A stretch of DNA of 17,886 bases from Triparma columacea. Its lineage: Eukaryota > Sar > Bolidophyceae > Parmales > Triparmaceae. The stretch is from NCBI GenBank assembly GCA_030267965.1, contig BRYA01000207.1:1-17886 (forward strand), in the 5' to 3' direction. The notes under the pieces are model-generated. The model ran no database searches, was not told the DNA's origin, and worked only from the letters and a program-made list of their open reading frames with translations. The position numbers and the translations under genes are program-made. Positions 9,595 through 17,886 of this stretch are shown here, piece after piece (position 1 is the first letter of the stretch; each line of letters starts with the position of its first letter).

Positions 9595-9633
9595 ATTGCC
9601 GTTCGTTATGTATATAAAATCAACATGTTCAAA

Positions 9634-11259
9634 TTAAGCGGGGCGGCGCCCCCCCTCCTCCGCCTCCTCTTCATATCCCCCCCTTCCGAACAGAGCCTCT
9701 TCGTGTGCAATGTCATAGTCAACAATCTTGATCCCCTCCTGCTCCTCCTGCCCCTCCACCTCCTCCTCCTCCACCTCCTCCTCCCGCCTCTTCTCCCCTT
9801 TCCCTTTTCCAAGTAATCCCTCCCCCTCCCTTTTGCTTAGCCACCTCCACTGTCCCACCCCTAAGTTCCCAATCTCCACCCCCCCGATCCTGACCCTCCT
9901 AAGCTCCACGACCCTCATCCCTAGCATTTCTTCAACCATCCTCCTAACCTGTCTCTTCCTCCCCTCCCTCAAAACGATCTTCAGTCTGTTCCTGCTAAGC
10001 CACGCCGCGTCCACAACGTCGTTCAAAGTCCTCCCGTCTCCCTTAAGTTTGAACCCGCTAGCCAGGAGGGGCTTGAGGCTTGGGAGGGAACCGGTGTCCC
10101 ACTTTCTGTTAAGGACCTTACCACCACCAACACGGGAGGGGCCGCGACGGAACTCACGCTCCTTCTTCTTGGACTTCAAGCTCTGGACCGTGACAACGTA
10201 CTAAGGTAAGGTGGAGGGTGTGGGGGTGTGGGGGTGTGGGTACGTGTTAAGACGTCTTGTGAATTTGGAGTCGTTCATCCCTCAAGTCTCCCCCCCCCCC
10301 CCTCAAGTCTCCCCCCCCCACCCCTCGTTTCTCACCTCCTTTTCAATCTCGCTCCCCTCCCCCACAAGTTTCCTCGCCATGACTCCGTCCCTCGTGAATA
10401 TAACCAGTCCGCTGCTGTTAATATCCAGTCTCCCCGCCGGCGCCATACCCTTCCCGTTGCTAGCCGCCAGCATTCTCTTGACCATCCCCTCGCTCGGTCT
10501 CTCCTCGTGTGTCTTACCGTGGTAGTAGGACTCCCCGCTAATCAGGGAGAAGAGGGGCTTGTAAGCGTGGTACTCACGACCCCTGCTGTCCACGTCCGTC
10601 TTCACCGTCCACGTGCTCCGACGAGGGGCCGGCTCCATGGCCCCGGTGACGTACCCTAGGGGCTTGTTGATAACGATGGTCTCCCTCCTCCTGCTCTCCC
10701 AGTCCCCGTACCCTTCGTCGAGCGTAAGGGCACCGGGGTTCAAGACACCCTCCATGTCACCCCCCCCACCCCTTTTAAGCCTTCCGACCTTGACGTCCCC
10801 CGCGGTACCCCTCTCAACCTTGTACCCCACCCCCCTCCCCGTAACGTCCACCCCGTTAAGGAATATCCTAGTCTTTGACCTGTCCCCCATCTTCAGCACG
10901 TTGTCAGCCTCCCTCCTAGAGAGAAGACCGAGCTCGCCAACCAGCTTACTCAACCTGACCAACCCAGCACCCTCAACAGCAGGGGTTTCCCTCCTAACGT
11001 CAGGTGCACCACCATCTGTAAACCTCTGGAACACAACCTCTGTAGACTTCTCTTTTACTGTATGAGAAGGTACGCCGTAGTCGGCTGGATCCAACACCCA
11101 TGACGGTCTCCCTAATTTCGTAGCAAATGTACGGAAGGATTGCGCTTTGTGTGTCGTAGAGAGGAAGATGAAGGGGGTGGTGGAGGAGAAGGGCGTGGGG
11201 AGTGTAGGATAAATGGAGGATATACGTAGTATTGGAGGTATTCGTCGTGGTAACAGCAT
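9634..11259 (-). CDS. RsuA/RluB-family rRNA pseudouridine synthase, organelle-type, 2 exons
   Basis: Exon 1 is 11259-10336 and exon 2 is 10200-9634 (minus strand), joined in phase 0 at EIEKE|YVVTV, giving 496 aa. It should convert a specific uridine in rRNA to pseudouridine. Residues 1-46 are rich in Arg, Ser and hydrophobic residues with almost no acidic ones, ending RTFATK, as in a mitochondrial (or plastid) presequence. An S4 RNA-binding domain follows (about 101-150; RLSKLVGELGLLSRREAD...FLNG). The catalytic motif is GRLDINSSG with nucleophile D279. The family's C-terminal motif EGRKRQVRRM (387-396) and GVGQWRWLS close the catalytic domain. Compared with bacterial relatives of about 230-290 aa it has inserts (about 155-190 and 205-260) and a 65-residue Glu-rich tail (from about 432). 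The start codon is the first Met and opens the presequence. It is convergent with the kinase gene. Confidence 0.92.
10201..10335 (-). other. Intron of the pseudouridine synthase gene, with 21-nt tandem repeat
   Basis: A 135-nt intron: on the minus strand the donor is GTGAGA at 10335 and the acceptor CCTTAG ends at 10201. On the plus strand it contains two copies of TCAAGTCTC followed by poly-C (starting at 10282 and 10303, period 21). A further C/A-rich stretch near 10211-10240 reads as tandem GTGGGG-type repeats on the plus strand. Confidence 0.75.
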
Positions 11260-11568
11260 AATATATATTGTGTAAGTTTATTTGATGTATAATAATGTCG
11301 AATTAGCGTGTTATTGAGGAGAAGAAAATAGGACTTTTGAGGACTCATTCGGAAACAAGAAAATGAAGGCATTTTTCTTCTTATCCCATTTAAAGGTGAG
11401 ATTATGCCTATTTTTGCACTCATTTAAACTCTGATGTCTGTTTTATTACAATCTATAACCATATATACACCTATTTGCCACATATTCACCCCCCAAAAGG
11501 CAAAAACTAACACATCTCATTTCCAGCAACGGCCACTTGAGATTGTCAACTAGCTTTATTCAACAACT
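11260..11568. promoter_or_regulatory. Divergent promoter region between pseudouridine synthase and kinesin, with probable 5'-UTR intron
   Basis: These 309 bp separate two start codons pointing away from each other and are strikingly AT-rich compared with the flanking exons. A run ATAATATATATTG begins at about 11258, right at the pseudouridine synthase start. On the plus strand there is a likely leader intron at 11396-11526: donor AAAG|GTGAGA, branch-like ACTAAC at 11506-11511, acceptor TTTCCAG. Without splicing or with it, no in-frame coding joins to the kinesin ATG. A bidirectional promoter is inferred from position. Confidence 0.45.
11396..11526 (+). other. Probable 5'-UTR intron of the kinesin gene
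   Basis: Donor GTGAGA at 11396, CTAAC at 11507-11511, acceptor TTTCCAG ending at 11526, 131 nt long. The features match the coding introns of this window. It lies 42 nt upstream of the kinesin start. Its flanks do not join into a frame continuous with the kinesin, so it would be a leader intron. Confidence 0.45.
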
Positions 11569-14500
11569 ATGGAACAGATGAACAACTCATTCAGTCAACT
11601 TGCGTCACCTCCAATGAAAGAAGACGGAAACGTTTCTATTGGACGTAAGAGCCTAGGAGATGCCACTAATAGGCTAACTAATAATGAGGCTCCCCGAGAG
11701 GTGAGACAAATTACACTAATTCACCTCAAATTAACATCGATATTACTACAGATGTACCGATACAGATAGGGAAATAGACTTACCCCCCCTTTACACTCAA
11801 ATTCAGATCAAAAAACCCGCAGATTCAGCAACACCACCGCCACCTCCACCCCCAGCATCCGACCCCTCCATGCCCCCCCCTGCCCCCACCCTCGGGAACT
11901 CCGCCCACGTCCGCACCGGCTCCGGCTCATCTGCTTCCGCAGCCACCAAGTCAAGGTTCGGTTTCAAGACGACTGGCACCATCCCAGTCAAGAGCTCTGG
12001 CTACGGCCGTGTCTCTGTAGGCGGGAGCACCACCTCCAGGTCCCGCTCCTCTTCTCCCCGCCCCAACGAGGCGGATACCACTAATGAGAAGCAGAGCGAC
12101 AAACCCTCTGCCTCAACCTACGCCGACGCTATCCGCAAGAAGCGTATGTCGACCACCACTGGCTTGGCGGCCTGCTCGCCCATGAGGAGAAAGGAGATCT
12201 CCACCGAGGACAGCGGTGTCCAGAGCTACAAGAACAAGAACCAGACTGGGTGGAAGACGGTGAAGCAGAACAGCCAGACGCTGCTTGCTAGGGGGACTCC
12301 AGATGAGGGAATGAAGAAGGAGCCCACCACCCCGATAAGCGCCATGAAGAGGGGAATGCACAAGGTCGTAGACAGCCTCAAGAGCATGTCCCCGCACCAC
12401 TCCCACGCCAAGCACAACAACAGCTCCTACACTCCCTCCTCTAAGACCCCCTCCAAGACCCCCAACGGCGGCCGCAGTAGCAACAAGGGAGGCAACAACA
12501 ACAGGAGGAACAACAACCCCAACCTCTTCCCATCCCACATCCTCCACTTCGACCCCCTCGCTAGCGAGGTCCGCAACTTCGCCCAGCAGATCTACGGTGA
12601 GAACTCCGGCATAAGCGACGAGGAGATCAAACGCCTGGTAAGCGCACGTAGGGAGAAGGGCGTCAAGTCATGGGAGCTAAAGAAGCGGGTCGCCAAGGCT
12701 GACGAGATGGTGAAGAAGCTGAAGGAGACGCTCCAGTCGTACCAGAAAGGTAAAAATAGGTTCAAAGCACTATCGGTCGAGGCTGAGCTAGCCGCTCGTT
12801 CCAACTGGGCCAAGTGCGCGGAACGCGTAGACCAGTCGACCAAGGAGAACGACAAGCTCCGCCTCGAGGTGAAGTCCCTAAGTATAGTCGCAGTCCAGAG
12901 CAGGGACAAGGCGAAGGACAAGGAGAGGGAGGCGGAAGTCTGGAAGGAGAAGGCGATGAGGATGGAAAGCGAGATTAAGAAGGTTAAGGACGCTATCATG
13001 CAGGCGGAGAAGGCACATACGGAGGTTGCGTGCGCACTTGCGGCAAGCGAGGGTAGGTGCGAGGAGGCGACGAAGCAGGCGGAAAGCTGGAGGTCAGAAC
13101 TGGCGGCGATCGAGAAGGAGAGGAAGAAGGGATTGGAGGACGGGGAAAGGAAAATTAGGGCGGAGTTCGAAGGGGAAATTTTGAAATTGAAGGAGGAGAG
13201 AGACGAGATTAAGGAGAGGGAAATTGAGAGGGAGAAGGAACTTGGGAGACTTGTAGAGGGGGGGGACGTTAGTGGAGTCAGGTGAGTGAAGAAGGGGGGG
13301 AAAGGTAGATTGTTGGAGGAAATTGAGAATGGTAACGAAACTGATATTGGTCGACCCCCTAACCCTAACCTCCGCTTTACTCCTTCGTCCACCCACCCCT
13401 CCCAGAATGGAGCTCGAGAAGCTCAGGAGCAGGTCCCTCGCGGCCGAGAAGGAGCTGACGGAAAAGAGCCAGGCCCTCCAGACCGCCCTCAGGGACGCCG
13501 ACGTCCTCAAGATCAGCGCCGACGAGAAGGAGAAGAACTTCACCCAGCTCATGATGAGCATCGGTGAGATCCAGAGGTCCGGTCAGGGCCGTGAGTCCGA
13601 GCTCAAGGAGGGGAAGAAGTCAGCGGAGGAGAAGCTGGCCAAGGCGGAGAGGGAGCTCGTGGACGCGAACCACGAGGTCGACACGCTGAGGAAGGAGAAG
13701 GAGTCACTCGCGGACGCGATCGAGGTCGCGAGGGGGAAGGAGAAGGAGATCTCGGAGGAGCTTGAAGACGTTAAGAAGGAGCTCATGGACCTGAAGGGGC
13801 AGAGCGGGGGGATGGAGAGCCAGCTGAAGCTCGAGAAGGAGCTCAGGGCCAGGGCGGAGGAGAAGGAGAAGGAAGAGAAGAACGAGAGGATCGCGGTCAG
13901 CGCTCAGATGATGGCCATGACCACGGAGCACGCGGCCAAGGAGCAGAAGGTCAGGGAGGAGGGGGAGAGGAGGGAGGCTGAGTACAAGGAGAGGCACAAG
14001 GAGATGGAGGGGAAGGTACAGGCCATGGAGAAGACCGCGGACGAGCAGGGGGAGAAGATCAAGGGCCTGGAGAGCGAGAGGGACGCACTGAAAGACGCCA
14101 TGAAGGGGGAAGAGTTCAAGCACAACGCGGCGAGCGCGGAGGAGATTGCGGCCCTGAGGGGGGAGGTCGAGGTCCTCAAGGAGAAGCTGGCGAACGCCGA
14201 GCTTCGGAGCGCGGCGTTCGGGGAGAAGTCGGCTGAGGACGTGGGGGAGCTTGAGAGGCAGCTGACACTGTTCAAGACTGAGAGGCGTAAAATGTTCAAC
14301 ATCATACAAGAGCTCAGGGGGAACGTGAGGGTCTTCGCGAGGATCAGACCGTTCCTACCGAACGACGGGGTGGACGAGGGGGCAGCTCCGGCGGTGGAAC
14401 AGAGGAGCGAATTCGCACTCAAGATCAATGGGAGGGAGGGGAAGGAGGTGAGGAAATGGAACATAGCAAGGTCACGACCACCGATAGAACGACTTCACTA

Positions 14501-15991
14501 AGCTAATTAATTAACCTGCCTCTCCCCCCCCCCTTCCCCCCATTGCAGCACAAGTTTAACTTCGACAAGGTCTTTCCTCCCAGCGTGAGTCAGGAGAAGG
14601 TGTTCGAGGAGGTGTCTGAGTTCGTCCAGAGCGCCCTCGACGGCTACAACGTCTGCCTGTTCAGCTACGGCCAGACCGGGAGCGGGAAGACCCACACGAT
14701 GCAGGGGAGCGGGGTCGGACAAATGAGGGGCATCATACCAAGGGCCATACAGCAGGTCGGGGCTTACAAGACGAGGTGAGAAAATAGATGTTGAATGGAA
14801 GCGAAATGAAGGGGGGGAAACATATGTGTAGTGTCGAAGAGACTGACGCAAACAACCTTCTCCCCGTCGCGTACCCCAACACAGCCTCGAGAAGGACGGG
14901 TGGACCTACAAGATGCAGGTCTCTTTCCTGGAGATTTACAACGAGACCATCAAGGACCTCCTCCGCGAGGGCGAGCACGGGGACAAGCCCAAGCACGAGA
15001 TCAAAGTCGACGGCTCCGGCAGGCGCTACGTAACCGAGCTCGTAATGAAGGACATGGACCCGAACTGCGACGAGGACGTCGAGGCCGTTATGAGGCAGGC
15101 AGCCAAGCACCGCAGCGTAGCCTCGACAGACATGAACGCGGTCAGCAGCAGGAGCCACTCGGTCTTCACCCTCCACCTTACGGCGAGCAACGCTAAACTA
15201 AAGCAGACGCTAAGGGGGAAACTCAACCTGGTGGACCTGGCGGGGAGCGAGAGGATTGAGAGGAGCGGAGCTACAGGACAGAGAGCGAAGGAGGCAGTCA
15301 GCATCAACAAGAGGTGAGGGTTGGGATGGGTTGGAGTGGGGGGTGGACGCGAAGAGAGTAAAGTCCACTAACTTGACATTTCTTCTCTTTTCCCTCTCCC
15401 CCCACCCGCAGCCTCAGCAGCCTGACCACGGTCTTCAACGCCATCGGGAACAAGAGCAGCCATGTGCCCTTCAGGGACAGCAAGCTCACTTACCTACTCC
15501 AGCCCAGCCTGAGCGGGGATGGCAAGACACTCATGATGGTCAACCTTAGCCCCACTGAGGAGAGGTAAGACGGAGCGACGAGCAGACGAGCGGAGCGAAC
15601 TGCGGGAAAGATGCAAGATATTGACGATGAACTTCGCGCCCCCCCCTGGCCTCCCACCACTCACAAACTAACCCTTTTCGCGTTTCTCTCTTGCCGCAGC
15701 TTTGGGGAGAGCCTGTGCAGCCTCCGGTTCGCCAGCGCCGTCAACAAGTGCGAGCTCGGGAAGCCCAAGAAGAGCATCGAGGACGACGAAGGAGAACCCA
15801 AGGCTAAGTCCAACGAGGCAACCACGAGGGGAAGGAATGGCAGCACAACGGGCGCCAGGGCGAGCAGCACGGTGAGGTCAGGGGGGGCGGGACGGACACC
15901 TTCCAAGAATGGTGGAACAAGGAGCAGGAGCAGCCCGAGCAAAATAAGGACCAACCTCGAGAAGAAAAGCTCGCGATTGGCGGGGAGGTAG
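11569..15991 (+). CDS. Kinesin-14, C-terminal motor, 7 exons
   Basis: Exons: 11569-11700, 11807-13281, 13406-14447, 14549-14775, 14885-15313, 15412-15564, 15700-15991; all joins keep phase, giving 1249 aa. It is predicted to be a minus-end-directed microtubule motor for spindle assembly and microtubule bundling. The N-terminal 310 residues are Ser/Pro/basic and probably form the second microtubule-binding region. A long coiled coil (about 314-835) follows, then the kinesin-14 neck [14 protein letters not shown] (from 838), P-loop GQTGSGKT (924-931), switch I SSRSH, switch [11 protein letters not shown], and [15 protein letters not shown]. The motor ends near 1165, followed by a basic tail of about 84 residues. 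All nucleotide-binding motifs are intact. The N-terminus has a destruction-box-like RKSLGDATN (26-34), a KEN (390-392), and a basic RKKR near 154-157 that could be an NLS. Several S/T-P-x-K/R sites (e.g. SPMR, TPSK) suggest cell-cycle kinase control. The first ATG is chosen because it includes the degron and opens exon 1. Confidence 0.95.
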
Positions 15992-16114
15992 TGGAGAGGG
16001 GGTTTAATCCGTGAGAAGAGAGCTAAAGAAGGGGTAAAAAACGAGAAAAAAAAAACGAGTGTGATTGGTTAACAAATACGTTTTTTTGGGGGGTTCTTCT
16101 AACTTACGAGGGTG
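15992..16114. terminator. Convergent 3' intergenic region between kinesin and small minus-strand gene
   Basis: These 123 bp hold both transcript ends. An A-rich run on the plus strand (about 16036-16056) is followed by a T7 tract near 16081, which is A-rich on the minus strand. Either could serve in 3' end formation, but no canonical AATAAA is present. The assignment is by position. Confidence 0.3.
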
Positions 16115-16761
16115 CTACGAGGACGAAGGGATAATCGCCGTGGCCGCACCTTTCTCCTTAGACTCTTCCTCGGCAGCCAAGGCAGCCAGCCTCATCTCTC
16201 TTCTAGCTCTCTTCACCGGATCAACTGGTATCAAAGAAAACGAAGGGATCGCAGCACCACCCCCGGACGGAAACCCCCCACGGTCCGCCGGGACCACCGT
16301 CGGGTCGATACCCTGCCAAGCCTGGGCAGAGTCATAAATCGATTTTTCCATTGCAAGAGTTATAAAGGGAAGAGCAAGGAAACCTCTCACACCGACTGTC
16401 TTGTAGACACCCGTCAATACATTGAGAGTGAGGCCCCGGTGGTGAGCGTAACAGAACGAACAGAAGGGAAACATGGCAGCGGACTGATGAGGTGGACGAG
16501 GAGGGAGGGTGGAAAACAATGGTGAGCGGGGTGGGGGTGGTTGAGAGGAGTCGGAAGGTCAAACACTCACGAAGGATACCAGCCACTCCTGATCGAGAAC
16601 CATCTTGTCGTCTGGAGCGAGTTTAGAATACAAATAAATAAAATCACCCAATTCGGATCAAATCCAGTGAGTGGCATAACAGCTTTGCTGTGTTGAAGAG
16701 GTGCGTGCACACAATCGGCCTTACCATAATACATGAACCTGGGTCGGTCGCCCTCAATAGC
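16115..16761 (-). CDS. Small protein of unknown function, possibly membrane-associated; 5' end unresolved
   Basis: Minus-strand exons: 16761-16725, 16611-16571, 16483-16115, joined in phase. From the first Met in the first of these (16734) the product is 139 aa: it begins MYYDDKMVLDQEWLVSF and ends with an Ala/Glu/Lys-rich, basic-acidic tail. The middle has a Cys/aromatic stretch (MFPFCSFCYAHHRG) and one moderately hydrophobic segment (VRGFLALPFITLAME) that could be a membrane helix. A CTAAC at 16796-16800 (minus sense) and a CAG acceptor at 16762 argue that another exon lies upstream. One in-phase candidate is 17109-16993, with donor GTGTGA, which would add an Arg-rich then acidic N-terminus but would overlap the next gene's first exon in antisense. 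No family is recognised. The size and the Arg/hydrophobic candidate leader would fit a mitochondrial protein, but that is a guess. Confidence 0.6.
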
Positions 16762-17067
16762 CTGATAACTTGTGTGTTGAGAACATAGAATGAAGGTTAG
16801 GGGGGGAAGGTTGGATCTCGGTTAAAGGTCCGCTGGGGAATACTTGAGCCAAGACAGGGATTCTCTACGTTAGACACCCAAGCCACTGTGCACCAACGCA
16901 GTCCCCCCCCCTGGACGTAAATAATCGAGACCCTCGTTCCTTGGTATGGAACTGTCTGATGGAAGATTATGTTGATGTTGATTATCTCACACCTCCACCC
17001 CATCCCCATCCTCATCCTCATCCGCAGATAAAGCTTTTCGCAAGATAAAGAAACAGATTTGACGAGG
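16762..17067. promoter_or_regulatory. Divergent intergenic region or upstream intron
   Basis: About 306 bp lie between the first supported exon of the minus-strand small gene and the start codon of the plus-strand gene. The part near 16762-16800 looks like the 3' end of a minus-strand intron (CTAAC plus a C-rich tract). The part at 16991-17027 is a repeated CATCC/CTCAT pyrimidine tract ending in CCGCAG on the plus strand, a possible leader-intron acceptor for the plus gene but with no CTAAC before it. No other gene is visible. Confidence 0.35.
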
Positions 17068-17886
17068 ATGAGTGACGCTCCGAAGAATGAACAAGGAGAA
17101 AGGGTTCATGAGACCAAGGAGAAGGAGCAGCACTTGGTTATCTCGAGAGTGCTTGGGGGGACTTCGACAAGCGGAGAAGGTGAGATAAGAGTGACTTGGG
17201 TCTTGAGGGCGATAAAGTAGAAAGGAGGGAGGGCGGGGCGGTTGGCGAGAGAAGGGGGTGGACAACTCGAAGTGGGACAAAGTCTCAGAGCCGACCTAAT
17301 CTGGAAATATAATCTCCATCTACTGTAGCTCACTCAGCGCTCCCCAACGCAGGACATACCTCCAATCACAAGAGATCGGCGGAGGATGGGGGGGGAGTGG
17401 ATCTCTTCCATTCGGGGAAAGACTCTGTCGAATTCTTTGACGGCAATGCCGATTTTGACAAAACCCCTCCCACCACCGAGCCGACATTTCACCCAAGTTC
17501 AGACACTAGTGTGGATCTAAAAGGTAAGCAAAGGGCAAGGCGGCGTTGTTGGTGGGGTCTGGGAGAAGGAGAGGGGGGGGGGATGACTACTTCCGTTCCC
17601 GGAGAATGCACAATTTTATAGCTCACCAACGAAATCTCATCAACGTCATTGTTCACCCCCGCAGAGATGAATGGGAGCGACGCAAAGGTTTGGGCGCAGA
17701 GCAATGTAGAAGACCACCCTAATTATAAGGGAGACCCAACGCCGTCAGAGGGTGCCAAAGGGACTGAGATTTCAATTGAGAAAAAGAAGGAAGTCTCGAG
17801 GATGATTGTGCATGACGAGAACGCTGAATGGGTTGAGCGAGGTGAGTTCGGGTAGTTTGGACTGCTTTGGGGGAGATAGAGGAGAA
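17068..17886 (+). CDS. Unknown acidic hydrophilic protein, N-terminal part (3' end outside window)
   Basis: Exons 17068-17179, 17353-17523 and 17665-17841 join in phase (G|GA, then G|AG). The third ends at a GTGAGT donor (17842), so the gene continues beyond the window. The start is the first ATG after an in-frame stop at 17029-17031. The visible residues, about 153, start MSDAPKNEQGERVHE. They are rich in Glu, Asp, Lys, Ser and Thr, with a DSVEFFDGNADFD segment, no membrane helix, no signal peptide and no recognisable domain. It looks like an intrinsically disordered N-terminal region whose functional domain lies downstream. The gene is divergent from the small minus-strand gene. Confidence 0.6.

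Noticed and set aside
9728..10204. Ser/Leu/Pro-rich plus-strand frame opposite the pseudouridine synthase
   Set aside because: Antisense of a clearly recognised enzyme exon with catalytic-domain motifs.
12113..12547. Val/Leu-rich minus-strand frame opposite the kinesin N-terminus
   Set aside because: Antisense shadow of GC-rich plus-strand codons; low complexity and no splice support.
13704..14309. Leu-rich minus-strand frame of about 200 codons opposite the kinesin coiled coil
   Set aside because: Leu/Ser bias is the expected reverse reading of Glu/Lys codons (GAG/AAG); not a gene.
15572..15602. GAGCG-rich stretch with repeated CGGAGCGA in kinesin intron 6
   Set aside because: Two direct repeats but no inverted arms or GCGAAGC centre, so not counted in the hairpin family.
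16797..17021. 74-codon minus-strand frame starting MRMRMGMGW
   Set aside because: Its frame does not join the next supported exon without an early stop, and it crosses a branch-point and pyrimidine tract.
1..17886. CRISPR arrays, tRNA or rRNA genes, transposase genes, bacterial-type operons
   Set aside because: No regular repeat-spacer pattern, no cloverleaf-like sequence recognised by eye, no transposase motif; dense introns mark the DNA as eukaryotic nuclear.

Overview
This is a gene-dense stretch of a eukaryotic nuclear genome. Coding sequences are interrupted by many short spliceosomal introns (about 60-385 nt). Almost all introns start GTGAG or GTAAG and end in CAG or TAG after a C-rich pyrimidine tract, and many carry a CTAAC branch-point-like motif. 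The gene content (kinesin-14, a DUSP/USP deubiquitinase, an organelle-type RsuA-like pseudouridine synthase, an SppA-like protease fragment, and a TKL-like kinase fused to a many-pass membrane domain) fits a unicellular protist or alga. A stramenopile alga is my best guess, but it rests on gene style and not on any diagnostic marker.

Layout: (1) 1-151, minus: edge fragment resembling an SppA/S49 signal peptide peptidase. (2) 253-5166, plus: ten-exon USP4/15-type ubiquitin-specific protease of about 1173 aa. (3) 5298-9594, plus: eight-exon protein of 1165 aa with about nine membrane helices, a coiled coil, an acidic linker and a TKL-like kinase domain. (4) 9634-11259, minus: two-exon RsuA/RluB-family pseudouridine synthase of 496 aa with an organelle-type presequence. 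(5) 11569-15991, plus: seven-exon C-terminal-motor kinesin-14 of 1249 aa with an N-terminal destruction box. (6) 16115-16761, minus: small multi-exon protein of unknown function with an unresolved 5' end. (7) 17068 to the window end, plus: first three exons of an unknown acidic protein. I rebuilt exon joins by hand. Every internal join keeps reading phase, which is the main support for the models.

The genes form no operon or obvious pathway. They alternate in strand with very short gaps (39 bp between two convergent stop codons), so shared promoters and overlapping untranslated regions are likely. The most unusual non-coding signal is a family of small hairpins confined to introns of the deubiquitinase gene. 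Each has a GAA-type (or complementary TTC-type) apex flanked by GC pairs. The outer stems differ in sequence but stay complementary, and most copies sit within 15 nt of the 3' splice site. No CRISPR array, tRNA, rRNA or recognisable transposase was seen.
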